Source: JAJRTE01 sp964418585 (GTDB lineage Bacteria > Myxococcota_A > UBA796 > JAJRTE01). From it: a DNA stretch of 64,000 bases. Below the pieces are notes generated by a model. It was not told where the DNA came from and did no database searches. It saw only the letters and a list, made by a program, of their open reading frames with translations. A program made the position numbers and the translations under genes. Where the stretch lies: NCBI GenBank assembly GCA_964418585.1, contig CAYQMG010000055.1, positions 1-64,000 of the forward strand, written 5' to 3'. Positions 34,311 to 42,654 of this stretch are shown one piece after another. Every line of letters begins with the position of its first letter. Within the stretch, counting starts at the first letter, position 1.

Positions 34311-36770
34311 TCACAGGTCGCCTTCCTGAAGACCGCGGAACTTCTCCCGGAGCGCCTCGATCTCCTTGTGACGCCGCCTCAAATTCTCGTCGATCTCGTT
34401 GCTCTTCTCTTCCTTGAGTTCCCAGTAGACGTCGGTGATTCCGAAATCCGCATTGAGGATCAAGTCGGAAAACTGTTCATGGATGCGCTGGAAACTGTTC
34501 CGGGCAACGGTTTCGGCCAGCGCCATGCTTTCCTCCTCGTACTCCCGTGCGTCACGACCGCAGGCTTCCAGGACATCCCGCTCCTGACCGAGCTTCACCC
34601 TGATCTCCGCCAATTGCTGAGCTTCGATCTCATCCAGGGTTCCCAGGAAAGCCCGCACCTGGCTCGACAGGCTATCCAGCCGCTCATACTGCTTGTCCAG
34701 CCCGGCCGTGGTGGGACTCTCGACCCGCAAGCGGCTACGCAGGCCCAACAGGGCACGATGGGTTCGGTCCAGCCGCCGCTCCTCCCGCGCACGGAATGCC
34801 TGTTCTGCGGCAAGCTGACTGGGCTGAATGAACGCGCGCACGTCGAACTCGGCCAGGTCCCGCTGGACCGCGGCGAGTTGGGTGGCATAGCTTTGCAGTT
34901 GCTCTCGTTCGCTCGCCACCTGGAACCGGGCCTCCCGCTCCACATCGGGAGAAAGGGTGCCACTCTCCCGACTGTACTCAATGTATTTCTCAATGGCCGC
35001 TGCCTGGGCCATCAGATCCTCGATCAGGTTTTCCAGCTTGTAGGCGATCCGCTGGACCTCCTGAACCTGATTCTCGTACACGTCCACGATCTCGCTCTGA
35101 TCCCGCTGCCGCTCCGGAATCTGCTCGGCCAGCAGGCCCTCGTCACCGTGCTTGGCAATCCAAAGCTCCACCTCGGCACGCCCCTGAGCGTCCGGCGCGG
35201 TTCGAAGGTACTCCTGCTCCACCTGAACGATCCGTTCCTTGGCCAGCAGGATACGATCCTGAACCTGGCCCAGGTCACTTCGAGCGGTTCGCATGCCCAC
35301 CAACAGGTTGTAGGCGGGCTTTCGCCTCACCTGAGCTTCGAGATCCTTCAGCAGAAGCACCGACTCGTTCAACTCCCGCTGCTCCTCGCGGACATCCCGG
35401 GCCAGGTCAATGACCTTGCGCATGTCGCGGTCGGCGGTGGCAAACCGGACCGTGAGGGTTGGAATAAGGAAGGAGGACTCGATCCGACTCAGGTCACTGT
35501 CGATCAACTCGCTGAAATAGGACAGGATATCCCCCTGCTCACCCATGATCCGGTCGAGTTCTTCCTTCACGCTGGTGTACTCGGCGACGAGCTTCTGATA
35601 GGTGTCGAGTGCGTCCTCGTACTCCTTCCGCCGTTTCTGGAGGAGGCCCCGCATGAGTTTCAGGTTGGGTACGTTCACGTTTTCAGGGAAGGTGAGGAGC
35701 AAGATGTCGATGGTCCGAATGGCCTGGTCATACTGCTCCTGCTTGATGTAAGTCCACGCAATCTCGTAAAGTGCGTCCACATAGTGGCTCGAGTCGCGCA
35801 TCACGTTTTTGTAGAAATCGAGCGCCTTGTCATAGTCGCCCTGCTCACAGTAGATACGGCCGAGGGCGAGATAGGCGAGGTCCTCGATCTCCCGTTGCTC
35901 GTTGGTGGTTACCGGGCGTTTGAGCAGGTCGCTGAACGCAGCGATCGCTCCCTCGAGGTCCCCCTGCGCCACGTGAATGGCGCCCACGTAGTAGCCGGCC
36001 AGGTGCGCAAAGTCTCCACTGCGATCCAGCAAGCGTTCGAATGTCTCGAGCGCCCCCTGATACTCCTTCCGATGGTATCGGGTCTTGCCGAGCGCATAGA
36101 GGATTTCGTCCGTCGGTTCCACGCCGCCGCCACGCTCCAGGTATTCGGCGTAGTAGGTCTGGAACCGTTCAAAATCCCCGGTCTTGGCATACAACTCCAC
36201 CATCTTGACCAGGGCGCGGTCGTAGTACTTGTGGGCTCCGCCATAGCCGACGATACGCTCGTAGAAGGCCAAAGCCGACGACAGGTTGCCGCCGAGTTCC
36301 AGGGACTCGGCGAGCAAGAACTCGGCCTTCTCGTACTCCGGGAAGGAGACCCTGTCGGCTTTTTCGAGCACGGCGTAGAAGAGAAGCGCCGCCTTTTCGT
36401 AGTCCTCGACAAGATAGAGGTAAGTGGCCTCCTCGTACTGTTTCTTGATGTCTTCCACCGGGAACGGCCGTTCTGGATCGCCATGGTCTGCCTTGACCTT
36501 TTCCAGTTGAGCCTCCAACCGGTCGACCTCCCGGGTGATCTCCTCGAGGGCCTTTTCGGGGCTGGCGATGTCGGTGTCCCGGGCACGGGGCTTCCTGCGC
36601 TGACGTGACTTCGCCGGCGCCGACTGGGCCGGAGCGATCCCGGCTTCGGAACCGACGCCAGCCCACCCTTTGGGTTCCCAGGTCAGCCAGGAAGCGAGGA
36701 GGAGCAGGGCCAGTCCCCACGTGGGCCACTTGGTTGTCTTGTGCGTGAATCCGCGGTCGTCGGTCAACAT
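34311..36770 (-). CDS. Large exported TPR/coiled-coil protein (GltC-like by context)
   Basis: An 819-residue protein with an N-terminal hydrophobic export signal (about 15-38). A short helical region is followed by TPR repeats (about 95-420: KQYEEATYLYLVEDYEKAALLFYAVLE-like units, LGRIYCEQGDYDKAL). The C-terminal half is a long coiled coil (about 430-815) rich in Glu, Arg, Leu and Gln. No enzyme signature is present. With its two TPR neighbours it probably forms a periplasmic scaffold. The assignment to a GltC-like role rests on cluster context. Stop of the upstream gene lies 14 bases before its ATG, so the pair is surely co-transcribed. Confidence 0.8.
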   Translation of the reverse strand: MLTDDRGFTHKTTKWPTWGLALLLLASWLTWEPKGWAGVGSEAGIAPAQSAPAKSRQRRKPRARDTDIASPEKALEEITREVDRLEAQLEKVKADHGDPERPFPVEDIKKQYEEATYLYLVEDYEKAALLFYAVLEKADRVSFPEYEKAEFLLAESLELGGNLSSALAFYERIVGYGGAHKYYDRALVKMVELYAKTGDFERFQTYYAEYLERGGGVEPTDEILYALGKTRYHRKEYQGALETFERLLDRSGDFAHLAGYYVGAIHVAQGDLEGAIAAFSDLLKRPVTTNEQREIEDLAYLALGRIYCEQGDYDKALDFYKNVMRDSSHYVDALYEIAWTYIKQEQYDQAIRTIDILLLTFPENVNVPNLKLMRGLLQKRRKEYEDALDTYQKLVAEYTSVKEELDRIMGEQGDILSYFSELIDSDLSRIESSFLIPTLTVRFATADRDMRKVIDLARDVREEQRELNESVLLLKDLEAQVRRKPAYNLLVGMRTARSDLGQVQDRILLAKERIVQVEQEYLRTAPDAQGRAEVELWIAKHGDEGLLAEQIPERQRDQSEIVDVYENQVQEVQRIAYKLENLIEDLMAQAAAIEKYIEYSRESGTLSPDVEREARFQVASEREQLQSYATQLAAVQRDLAEFDVRAFIQPSQLAAEQAFRAREERRLDRTHRALLGLRSRLRVESPTTAGLDKQYERLDSLSSQVRAFLGTLDEIEAQQLAEIRVKLGQERDVLEACGRDAREYEEESMALAETVARNSFQRIHEQFSDLILNADFGITDVYWELKEEKSNEIDENLRRRHKEIEALREKFRGLQEGDL

Positions 36771-36784
36771 GAGCGGTACCGGGT

Positions 36785-37639
36785 TCAGGGGTTTGTGCCG
36801 GACTCGGAGGTCGAGGGAAGATTCCGGTCGGTCACCAGATCGTAGCGAATGTTCGGACGGTCCTTGAAGTCCCGCATGAGCCCGTTCTTTTCATAGGAGA
36901 TGATCCTCAGACGGCTCACCTTGCCTTCTTCCGCAATAAAATTGTAACTGTGTTGCACCTTGAACTTGTAGCTGTTCAGGTAGGAGAACACGCCGAATCC
37001 GTTGCCTCTCAGCACCAGGTTTACCGTGACCTGATGATTGCCAGGCGGGACATTGCCCTCAAAGATCTTGAGTTCTCCCTTCTTGGACAGGTCGCCGGTG
37101 GCGTCGGCCCGACTGTAGATTTTGGACCCATCCAGGAAATAGGTCACCGATTCGATGGAGTAGGAGGGGCCCAGTTCGTTCACATGATAGAGCACCGCCT
37201 TGGCCCCGGACACCACCCCGTGCAACACCGTTTCCCGCAGCAGGAGCAGCCGGGCCTTGGAACGAAAGACCTTTTCCTTCAAGGTGTTCACCTTGGTCTC
37301 AATGGTCCTCAAGGTCCGGTTGTAGTCGGCGGCCAAAGTCTCCGCGTCCGGCGTCTCCCCCATGCTCGAGGCCGGAGACGCCAGTACCGGCGACGCCGTG
37401 GTTTCTTCCCCGGCCGGCGCTGCCTGTTCTGTCCCCCCCGAGGTCACCGTCACCTCTTCCGTGGGTTCCGTGCTGCCCGAGGTCACCGTCACCTCTTCCG
37501 TGGGCTCATCCGAAGACTCGACCTCCTGGGCAGCGCTCCGCACCGACCATGCGAGTGTGCCCGCCACCAGGACGAACGAGACAACGATGGCCGTCCCCAA
37601 CCCGGGCCACCTCGAAACAAGCTTTGACGTCCGCGCCAT
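36785..37639 (-). CDS. Anchored exported protein with coiled coil, first gene of the Glt-like operon
   Basis: A 284-residue protein. An N-terminal membrane anchor or signal (about residues 12-36) is followed by an acidic, Thr/Ser-rich stretch. That stretch contains two copies of a 13-residue unit (TEEVTVTSG core) encoded by a 29-base direct repeat. A coiled coil (about 90-135) and a beta-rich domain (about 155-245; VTYFLDGSKIY, GNHQVTVNLVLRGNGFGV) come next. I do not know its biochemical role; similar genes sit beside gliding TPR genes in myxobacteria. ATG at 37639 has GGAGG upstream. A clear promoter lies about 100 bases upstream, making it the first gene of the operon. Confidence 0.75.
   Translation of the reverse strand: MARTSKLVSRWPGLGTAIVVSFVLVAGTLAWSVRSAAQEVESSDEPTEEVTVTSGSTEPTEEVTVTSGGTEQAAPAGEETTASPVLASPASSMGETPDAETLAADYNRTLRTIETKVNTLKEKVFRSKARLLLLRETVLHGVVSGAKAVLYHVNELGPSYSIESVTYFLDGSKIYSRADATGDLSKKGELKIFEGNVPPGNHQVTVNLVLRGNGFGVFSYLNSYKFKVQHSYNFIAEEGKVSRLRIISYEKNGLMRDFKDRPNIRYDLVTDRNLPSTSESGTNP
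37437..37504. repeat. Tandem 29-base direct repeat (period 39) inside the anchored-protein gene
   Basis: Two perfect 29-base copies (37437-37465 and 37476-37504) lie 39 bases apart. They encode the duplicated 13-residue TEEVTVTSG unit just outside the membrane anchor, so copy number could change by slippage without breaking the frame. Confidence 0.75.
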
Positions 37640-37745
37640 GATAATCACCAACCTCCAGCCTGGAGTTGTCCTTACCCCATATCGTCTGCGAGACAGCACG
37701 CGCGATGCGCTCGCTGGAAGGCAGAATCGGCCAGTCAAGGCCCGA

Positions 37746-37774
37746 TCTATACCGCAGTCACATGTTCCTGTCAA
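37746..37774 (-). promoter_or_regulatory. Sigma-70 promoter of the Glt-like operon
   Basis: On the minus strand a perfect TTGACA (37769-37774) and TATAGA (37746-37751) are 17 bases apart. Transcription would start near 37739, 100 bases before the first ATG of the large TPR operon. Confidence 0.65.
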
Positions 37775-37854
37775 ACCAAAAGGTTCTCGTTTCCAGGTCG
37801 GCTCACCCGCCACCAGGGGATTCCCCCCTTGGTGCCCCCCGACGCGACCAGGTG

Positions 37855-39444
37855 TCACTCCTTCTTCGCCATTCCCGTGGTGGGCGGCTCCCCCACCTCC
37901 CCCGAAACCATCACGTTCGCCCAACGGTCCTGGGCTTCCTTGATCGACCGCACACCGTTCCGGAAGTCATTGACCAGGAAGGCAAACGCGATGGCTTCTC
38001 CAGTTCCGGTCCAGAGATATCCCGAGAAGCCGAACACCCCTCGGACCGAGCCGGTCTTGGCCCGCAGCAACCCGGCAGCCGGGGTCCCCTGCATTCTCCG
38101 TCGCATGGTGCCATCGACCCCTGCAATGGGCAGGGAGGCAACAAAATCCGACCGAATCCTGGGATCTTGCCACACGTGGCACAACAAGGATGTCAACTGG
38201 TGGGGCGACACTCGCGTGTGCTCCGACAGCCCAGACCCGTTGAACAACACGCTGCTCTCCCACGGGAGTTCCTCCCGCGCCAGAAACTCACGAACCACCC
38301 GCAATCCCTTCTCGGTCGTTCCAGGCGCCCCCAACACCTCGGCCCCCAACGTCTTCAACACCTGCTCGGCGATAAAATTGCTCGAAAGCTTGTTCATGTA
38401 CCGGAGCAGTATGCCCAACGGCTCCGAATCCCGGTGTACCAATTCTTCCGCGCCCGCAGGCACCCGGCCTTGACGGGTCCGCCCCTTCACCTCAATCCCT
38501 TCTCGCGCCATCAACTCGGAAAACACTGCCAGGGCAAACCGCACGGGGTCCCGCACGGTACGGTGAAATCGAAACCCCGATACGCCCAACGGCAGCGAAC
38601 CGCTCAACGTCAGTGTTTCTCTGCCGGCGCTGCTCGGACCGCGCAAAAACTGCAATACGGGGCGCGTGCGACTCCCGCCGGTGGTGGCATGACATTCCAC
38701 CTGCACGTAGTCCGTGGGGGTCTCCATCGTCACCCGGACCGGGTCACCCACTTGATCGCCGGGACGAACGTACAGGGCCACCGTGTTGAAGTTCACGGAC
38801 AGCGCCCCGATCGTGGCGTCGTACGGGAACGCCTCATCGTCCCGGTCGGCCCGGTCCCAGTCGGGAATCAGACGCTCCCGGTCGAAGAAGGTGTCGTCCG
38901 CGACGAGGTCTCCCTCCACCTGACGGAGACCTCGAGCTTGCAGGTCCTTGACCAGCTTCCAAACGCCCTCGAAGACCAGTTTCGGATCCCCCTCCCCCCG
39001 GAGGTAGAGATTGCCCCGCACCACCCCATCCTCGAACGGGCCATCCACCAACACCGAAGTGCGAAAAGTGTAGGCCGGCCCGAGCACATCGAGCGCCACG
39101 GCAGAAGTCAACAGCTTCAGGTTCGATGCCGGATTCAGCAGCAGGTCGGGCTCCCGCGCGTAGACGACTGCTCCGTCGTCGCAACGGACCGCTTCCACGC
39201 CGACCTGGGCTCCCTCGAACGCGGGGTCAGACAGCACACGATCGAGTTGCGCCTGGAACTCATCTTGCCCGGCAGGCGTCGAGGCGCCCGGGATCCCAGC
39301 CCCTTCGGAAGAGACCGTTCTCACAAGGACCACGAAGGCCAGCGCCACAAACGGCACGAGGCCTCCACCCCTCAACCTTGTCACCAGACGCCACCTCGGG
39401 CCGTGGTGACGCCCTCCGTCCGAGGCTGCTCCGCGTACCGCCAT
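37855..39444 (-). CDS. dacB: D-alanyl-D-alanine carboxypeptidase/endopeptidase (PBP4, S13 family)
   Basis: Periplasmic penicillin-binding protein that trims D-Ala or cuts peptidoglycan crosslinks. The 529-residue protein has an N-terminal signal/anchor (about 25-47) and the S13 transpeptidase fold. Its active-site SxxK is ASNLK (S107, K110), SxN is SSN in MNKLSSNF, and KTG is in AKTGSV near residue 465. The domain between SxxK and SxN is long, as usual for PBP4. ATG at 39444 is chosen, with GGGAGG upstream. It reads towards the Glt-like operon and lies upstream of that operon's promoter. Confidence 0.93.
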   Translation of the reverse strand: MAVRGAASDGGRHHGPRWRLVTRLRGGGLVPFVALAFVVLVRTVSSEGAGIPGASTPAGQDEFQAQLDRVLSDPAFEGAQVGVEAVRCDDGAVVYAREPDLLLNPASNLKLLTSAVALDVLGPAYTFRTSVLVDGPFEDGVVRGNLYLRGEGDPKLVFEGVWKLVKDLQARGLRQVEGDLVADDTFFDRERLIPDWDRADRDDEAFPYDATIGALSVNFNTVALYVRPGDQVGDPVRVTMETPTDYVQVECHATTGGSRTRPVLQFLRGPSSAGRETLTLSGSLPLGVSGFRFHRTVRDPVRFALAVFSELMAREGIEVKGRTRQGRVPAGAEELVHRDSEPLGILLRYMNKLSSNFIAEQVLKTLGAEVLGAPGTTEKGLRVVREFLAREELPWESSVLFNGSGLSEHTRVSPHQLTSLLCHVWQDPRIRSDFVASLPIAGVDGTMRRRMQGTPAAGLLRAKTGSVRGVFGFSGYLWTGTGEAIAFAFLVNDFRNGVRSIKEAQDRWANVMVSGEVGEPPTTGMAKKE

Positions 39445-39979
39445 GCTTGATTCACACCTCCCAATGTAGTGTAGATGTGACAGGGATTTTTTCAAGTCGA
39501 AAACGGGTGATTCCCCCATGCCGTCCGCCCGGATGCCCCCTGAACCGGGCTTCCCCGCCGTGCACGGAGCGTCCTCCCATCATGATAGACGCACAGGCAC
39601 GCCTCGAGGTTCCACGCAATTCTCCCGTTCGCTCCTCCAGATCGCCTCCGTCCATCTTGAAGCCCAGAGAGCGAGGCTCCGGAAACCGCCCACAGCACGC
39701 AGGAGCCGCCACGGCAGGCCCGGGCACCCGAAACAGGCGCACCGACCAACGCATGGCGAGCCTGAAGCGTTCGACTCGGGGGGGTGACGATCGCAGGCCG
39801 GTATGGTACGCTATCGCGATCTTGTTGCCGGCATGAGCACGGCTTTCGGTCCCGCATGCCAAGTTGCGGGCTCCATCCCGGGGCACTGTCCCATGCTCGA
39901 CAGTGGGGACACGTGGTCTCAGCGCGACCGGCAAGGCCCATCGAGTCGAAAGCGTTCGATTCGACGCAGTGGAGGTTTC
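39445..39979. other. Divergent intergenic region between dacB and the SppA-fusion gene
   Basis: About 535 bases. Apart from a weak leftward promoter candidate near dacB, I see no gene, tRNA or terminator. Open frames here are Arg/Pro-rich and extend neighbouring genes without signals. Confidence 0.5.
39468..39495 (-). promoter_or_regulatory. Weak candidate promoter for dacB
   Basis: On the minus strand TTGAAA (39490-39495) and TACACT (39468-39473) are 16 bases apart, about 25 bases before the dacB ATG. Confidence 0.3.
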
Positions 39980-42526
39980 ATGGTTCGTTCGCTCGTTGTC
40001 GTACCCGCCTGCTCCCTGCTCTTGCTCCTGGCTTTCACGTCCCCCATGCAAGCGCAGGTGGAGGCTCCAGCGCTCCCCCACGATGTAGGCCTCATCCCAC
40101 CGGAATCGGCCGCCACGGCGGATGAGGGCCATAGCTACCTGTTCAACCCGGCCGGCCCTGCATTTACGCGCCCTTCGTCCCTCGAGTTCTTCCAGATCGC
40201 CGTTCCTTCCGACCAGCACCGGGGACCCGGGGATGGAGGCCGCGGCGTCTACTGGTCTCTTCCAAGCTATCGGTTCGGCCTCCAGTACCTCATGCTCGAG
40301 TCCGGCTACGGTTCAGGCGTATTCGGCTTTTCCAACAGCCGCCTCATCGGCAAGGCGTTCGCATTCGGAACCAACGTGAACTATCACTGGTACGTGAATC
40401 CGCCGACGCGAATGCCTGGAACCTTCTCTCTTCGGGTCGGTTTCATGGCCCGCCCCGGCTCGAGGTTGTCCCTGGGTCTCACGTTCGACAGCCTGCTCTC
40501 ACCAGAATCGAACATCGACGAACTGCGTACCGTGGGTCGATTCGGCGTGGCAGTGCGACCATTCGGAGAACGCTTCATGTTGAGCCTGGACGCCGAGTCC
40601 CAGCTCATCACCCTGATCGAGGTACCCACCGCCAGCTTCCTCGTCACGTCTCGCCTGGAGCCGATCGACGGGTTGCAGGTCAATGCCAGCTTCCGCGTCC
40701 GGGACGTGGTCCTGGAAACGCTGGAGGCTGCGGACGGAGGGACGCCCGATCTGGTGGGCAGCGTCGGCGTAACCTTGAGGTTCGGCAAGGTCAGCCTCGG
40801 GGCAACCAACTATCTGGCAGGCACTGATGGAGGAACCGACTACTCGGCCAGCACGGTCTATTTCGGTGCCCACGGGACCCGCTTCAAAAGTGCCCTGCGG
40901 CGCGGCGGAGGGCGGGGTGAGGTGTGGCAGGTCTCGATCGCAGGCAAGCTTGCGCCTCCCCCCCACGACAACCTTCTGGCCACTCGCCCGAACGGATTCC
41001 CCCTGCTCCATCCCGTGCAGCGACTTCGCACCGCCCTGGAATCGCCTCGCGTGGAAGGCGTGGTCCTGAACATCGACGACCACGAGGGGACGCTGGCCCA
41101 GATGCAGGAACTGCGCGCCCTGGTGATTCAGCTTCGCGAGGCGGGCAAACCCGTGTTCGCCTATCTCCACAACCCGACCACCAAGGATGTCTACCTGGCA
41201 AGTGCGTGCACGCGCGTCCTCATGCACCCGGCAGGCTCCCTGCGTCTGGACCCGCCCTACTACCGTATGTACTATCTCAAAGGCTTGTTGAATCGTCTCG
41301 GTATCGAGGCGGAGATTCTGCGACGAGGTGAGTACAAGGCCACCCCCGAACAGTTGATTGCGGAGGCACCGTCCGAGCCCACCGAGGCGATGAAACAATG
41401 GGTCGTGGACGACCTGCTGGACCAGATCGTGGAAGGAATCGCCGACGGCCGAAACGTGTCGCGCGACCAGGTGAAGGGCTGGTTTCACCGGCAGCTTTTC
41501 ACGGCGATGGAAGCAGCCGAGGCCGGGCTGGTGGATGAGGTTGCCTATCCGGACCAGCTTTCAGACCTCATGGCCGCGACACTGGGCTCGAAGCCGCTCC
41601 TCCAGCTCGACAACAAGTCGCACGACCTCATGGAAACGAGATGGGGTCCCCGAAGCAAGATCGGACTTGTCTACGTGGGCGGCCCCATCGTGCGTGGCGA
41701 GGGTTTTGCCCCTGCCGACATGCTGCCTCGAGGCGCGGTCCACTCCGGGGCGCTGGTTCGAGCGCTCAAGCGTCTGTCTCTCGATCGGGCAGTGGAGGCG
41801 GTGGTCATCCGGGTTGAGAGTCCTGGAGGCGACCTGCTCGCCTCGGACGAGATCTGGCGGGCGATCCAACTGTTGCGAGAACAGGTACCGGTGATCGTCT
41901 CCATGGGGGGAGTGGCCGCCTCGGGAGGGTACTATGTGTCCCTGCCCGGAGACGTGGTGCTGGCCGACCCGGCCACCCTGACGGGATCGATCGGAGTTTT
42001 CACCGGCAAATGGAACGGCCAAGGCCTGTTCGACAAGGTGGGCGTCCGAATTGCAGACACCCATCCGACAGAAGCGCCGGCGCCACTCAACACCTTCAGC
42101 CGCCCCTGGACAGCCCACGAGCGGGCAGTGGTCGACCGCGACCTGGACGCGGCCTACAAACTGTTCCTCCAGAAGGTGGCCCAAGCTCGAGGCCTCACCG
42201 AGGATGAGGTCCGGGCCATCGGCGACGGCCGGGTGTGGACGGGTAGACAGGCCTACCAAAGACGCCTCGTGGACCGCCTCGGTGGACTCGACGACGCTAT
42301 TCAGATCGCCCGAGATCGCGCGGGCATTCCCGACGATACACCGGTCGTTTACGAGGTATGGCCGCGGCGTTCGCTCAGAGAATCGCTCCTGGACAACCTT
42401 TTTGGCGAACGGGAGGCGGCGGCCGTCGGCGGGAAGGTACTGCTCCGCACACTCGAGGCCTCCGCTTCAAGTCGCGACACGCGCCCGGCTCTCCTCCGGG
42501 TCCCGGACCTCCCGGTGACTCCTTGA
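39980..42526 (+). CDS. sppA: Signal peptide peptidase SppA-type protease fused to an N-terminal beta-barrel-like domain
   Basis: An 848-residue exported protein. A signal peptide (about 1-24) is followed by a region (about 30-300) of alternating strands with many Gly, aromatic and Arg residues (FGTNVNYHWYV, FSLRVGFMARPGSRLSLGLTF), resembling an outer-membrane barrel. Two S49 domains follow. The family dyad is present: K453 in GEYKATPEQ and S648 in GGVAASGGYY. E. coli SppA (618 residues) lacks the barrel-like part and is tethered to the inner membrane. Here the protease may instead be carried at the outer membrane. Start ATG has GTGGAGG five bases upstream. Confidence 0.85.
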   Translation: MVRSLVVVPACSLLLLLAFTSPMQAQVEAPALPHDVGLIPPESAATADEGHSYLFNPAGPAFTRPSSLEFFQIAVPSDQHRGPGDGGRGVYWSLPSYRFGLQYLMLESGYGSGVFGFSNSRLIGKAFAFGTNVNYHWYVNPPTRMPGTFSLRVGFMARPGSRLSLGLTFDSLLSPESNIDELRTVGRFGVAVRPFGERFMLSLDAESQLITLIEVPTASFLVTSRLEPIDGLQVNASFRVRDVVLETLEAADGGTPDLVGSVGVTLRFGKVSLGATNYLAGTDGGTDYSASTVYFGAHGTRFKSALRRGGGRGEVWQVSIAGKLAPPPHDNLLATRPNGFPLLHPVQRLRTALESPRVEGVVLNIDDHEGTLAQMQELRALVIQLREAGKPVFAYLHNPTTKDVYLASACTRVLMHPAGSLRLDPPYYRMYYLKGLLNRLGIEAEILRRGEYKATPEQLIAEAPSEPTEAMKQWVVDDLLDQIVEGIADGRNVSRDQVKGWFHRQLFTAMEAAEAGLVDEVAYPDQLSDLMAATLGSKPLLQLDNKSHDLMETRWGPRSKIGLVYVGGPIVRGEGFAPADMLPRGAVHSGALVRALKRLSLDRAVEAVVIRVESPGGDLLASDEIWRAIQLLREQVPVIVSMGGVAASGGYYVSLPGDVVLADPATLTGSIGVFTGKWNGQGLFDKVGVRIADTHPTEAPAPLNTFSRPWTAHERAVVDRDLDAAYKLFLQKVAQARGLTEDEVRAIGDGRVWTGRQAYQRRLVDRLGGLDDAIQIARDRAGIPDDTPVVYEVWPRRSLRESLLDNLFGEREAAAVGGKVLLRTLEASASSRDTRPALLRVPDLPVTP

Positions 42527-42559
42527 CCTGGAAAATCTCCCGTCGATTCGTGGAAGTGT

Positions 42560-42598
42560 TTGACACACCGTCCGTCCCGTGACACCTTATGTTATAAA
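42560..42598 (+). promoter_or_regulatory. Candidate promoter region before the NtrC-type regulator
   Basis: A perfect TTGACA at 42560-42565 has a poor CACCTT at 17 bases. A TATAAA at 42593-42598 lies too far for it. One of these may be used; the stretch is locally AT-rich. Confidence 0.3.
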
Positions 42599-42654
42599 TT
42601 TTTGTCCATACCGCGCTCGTACTGTTCCAACTTCTTGAATAGGTAGGGAGTTCC

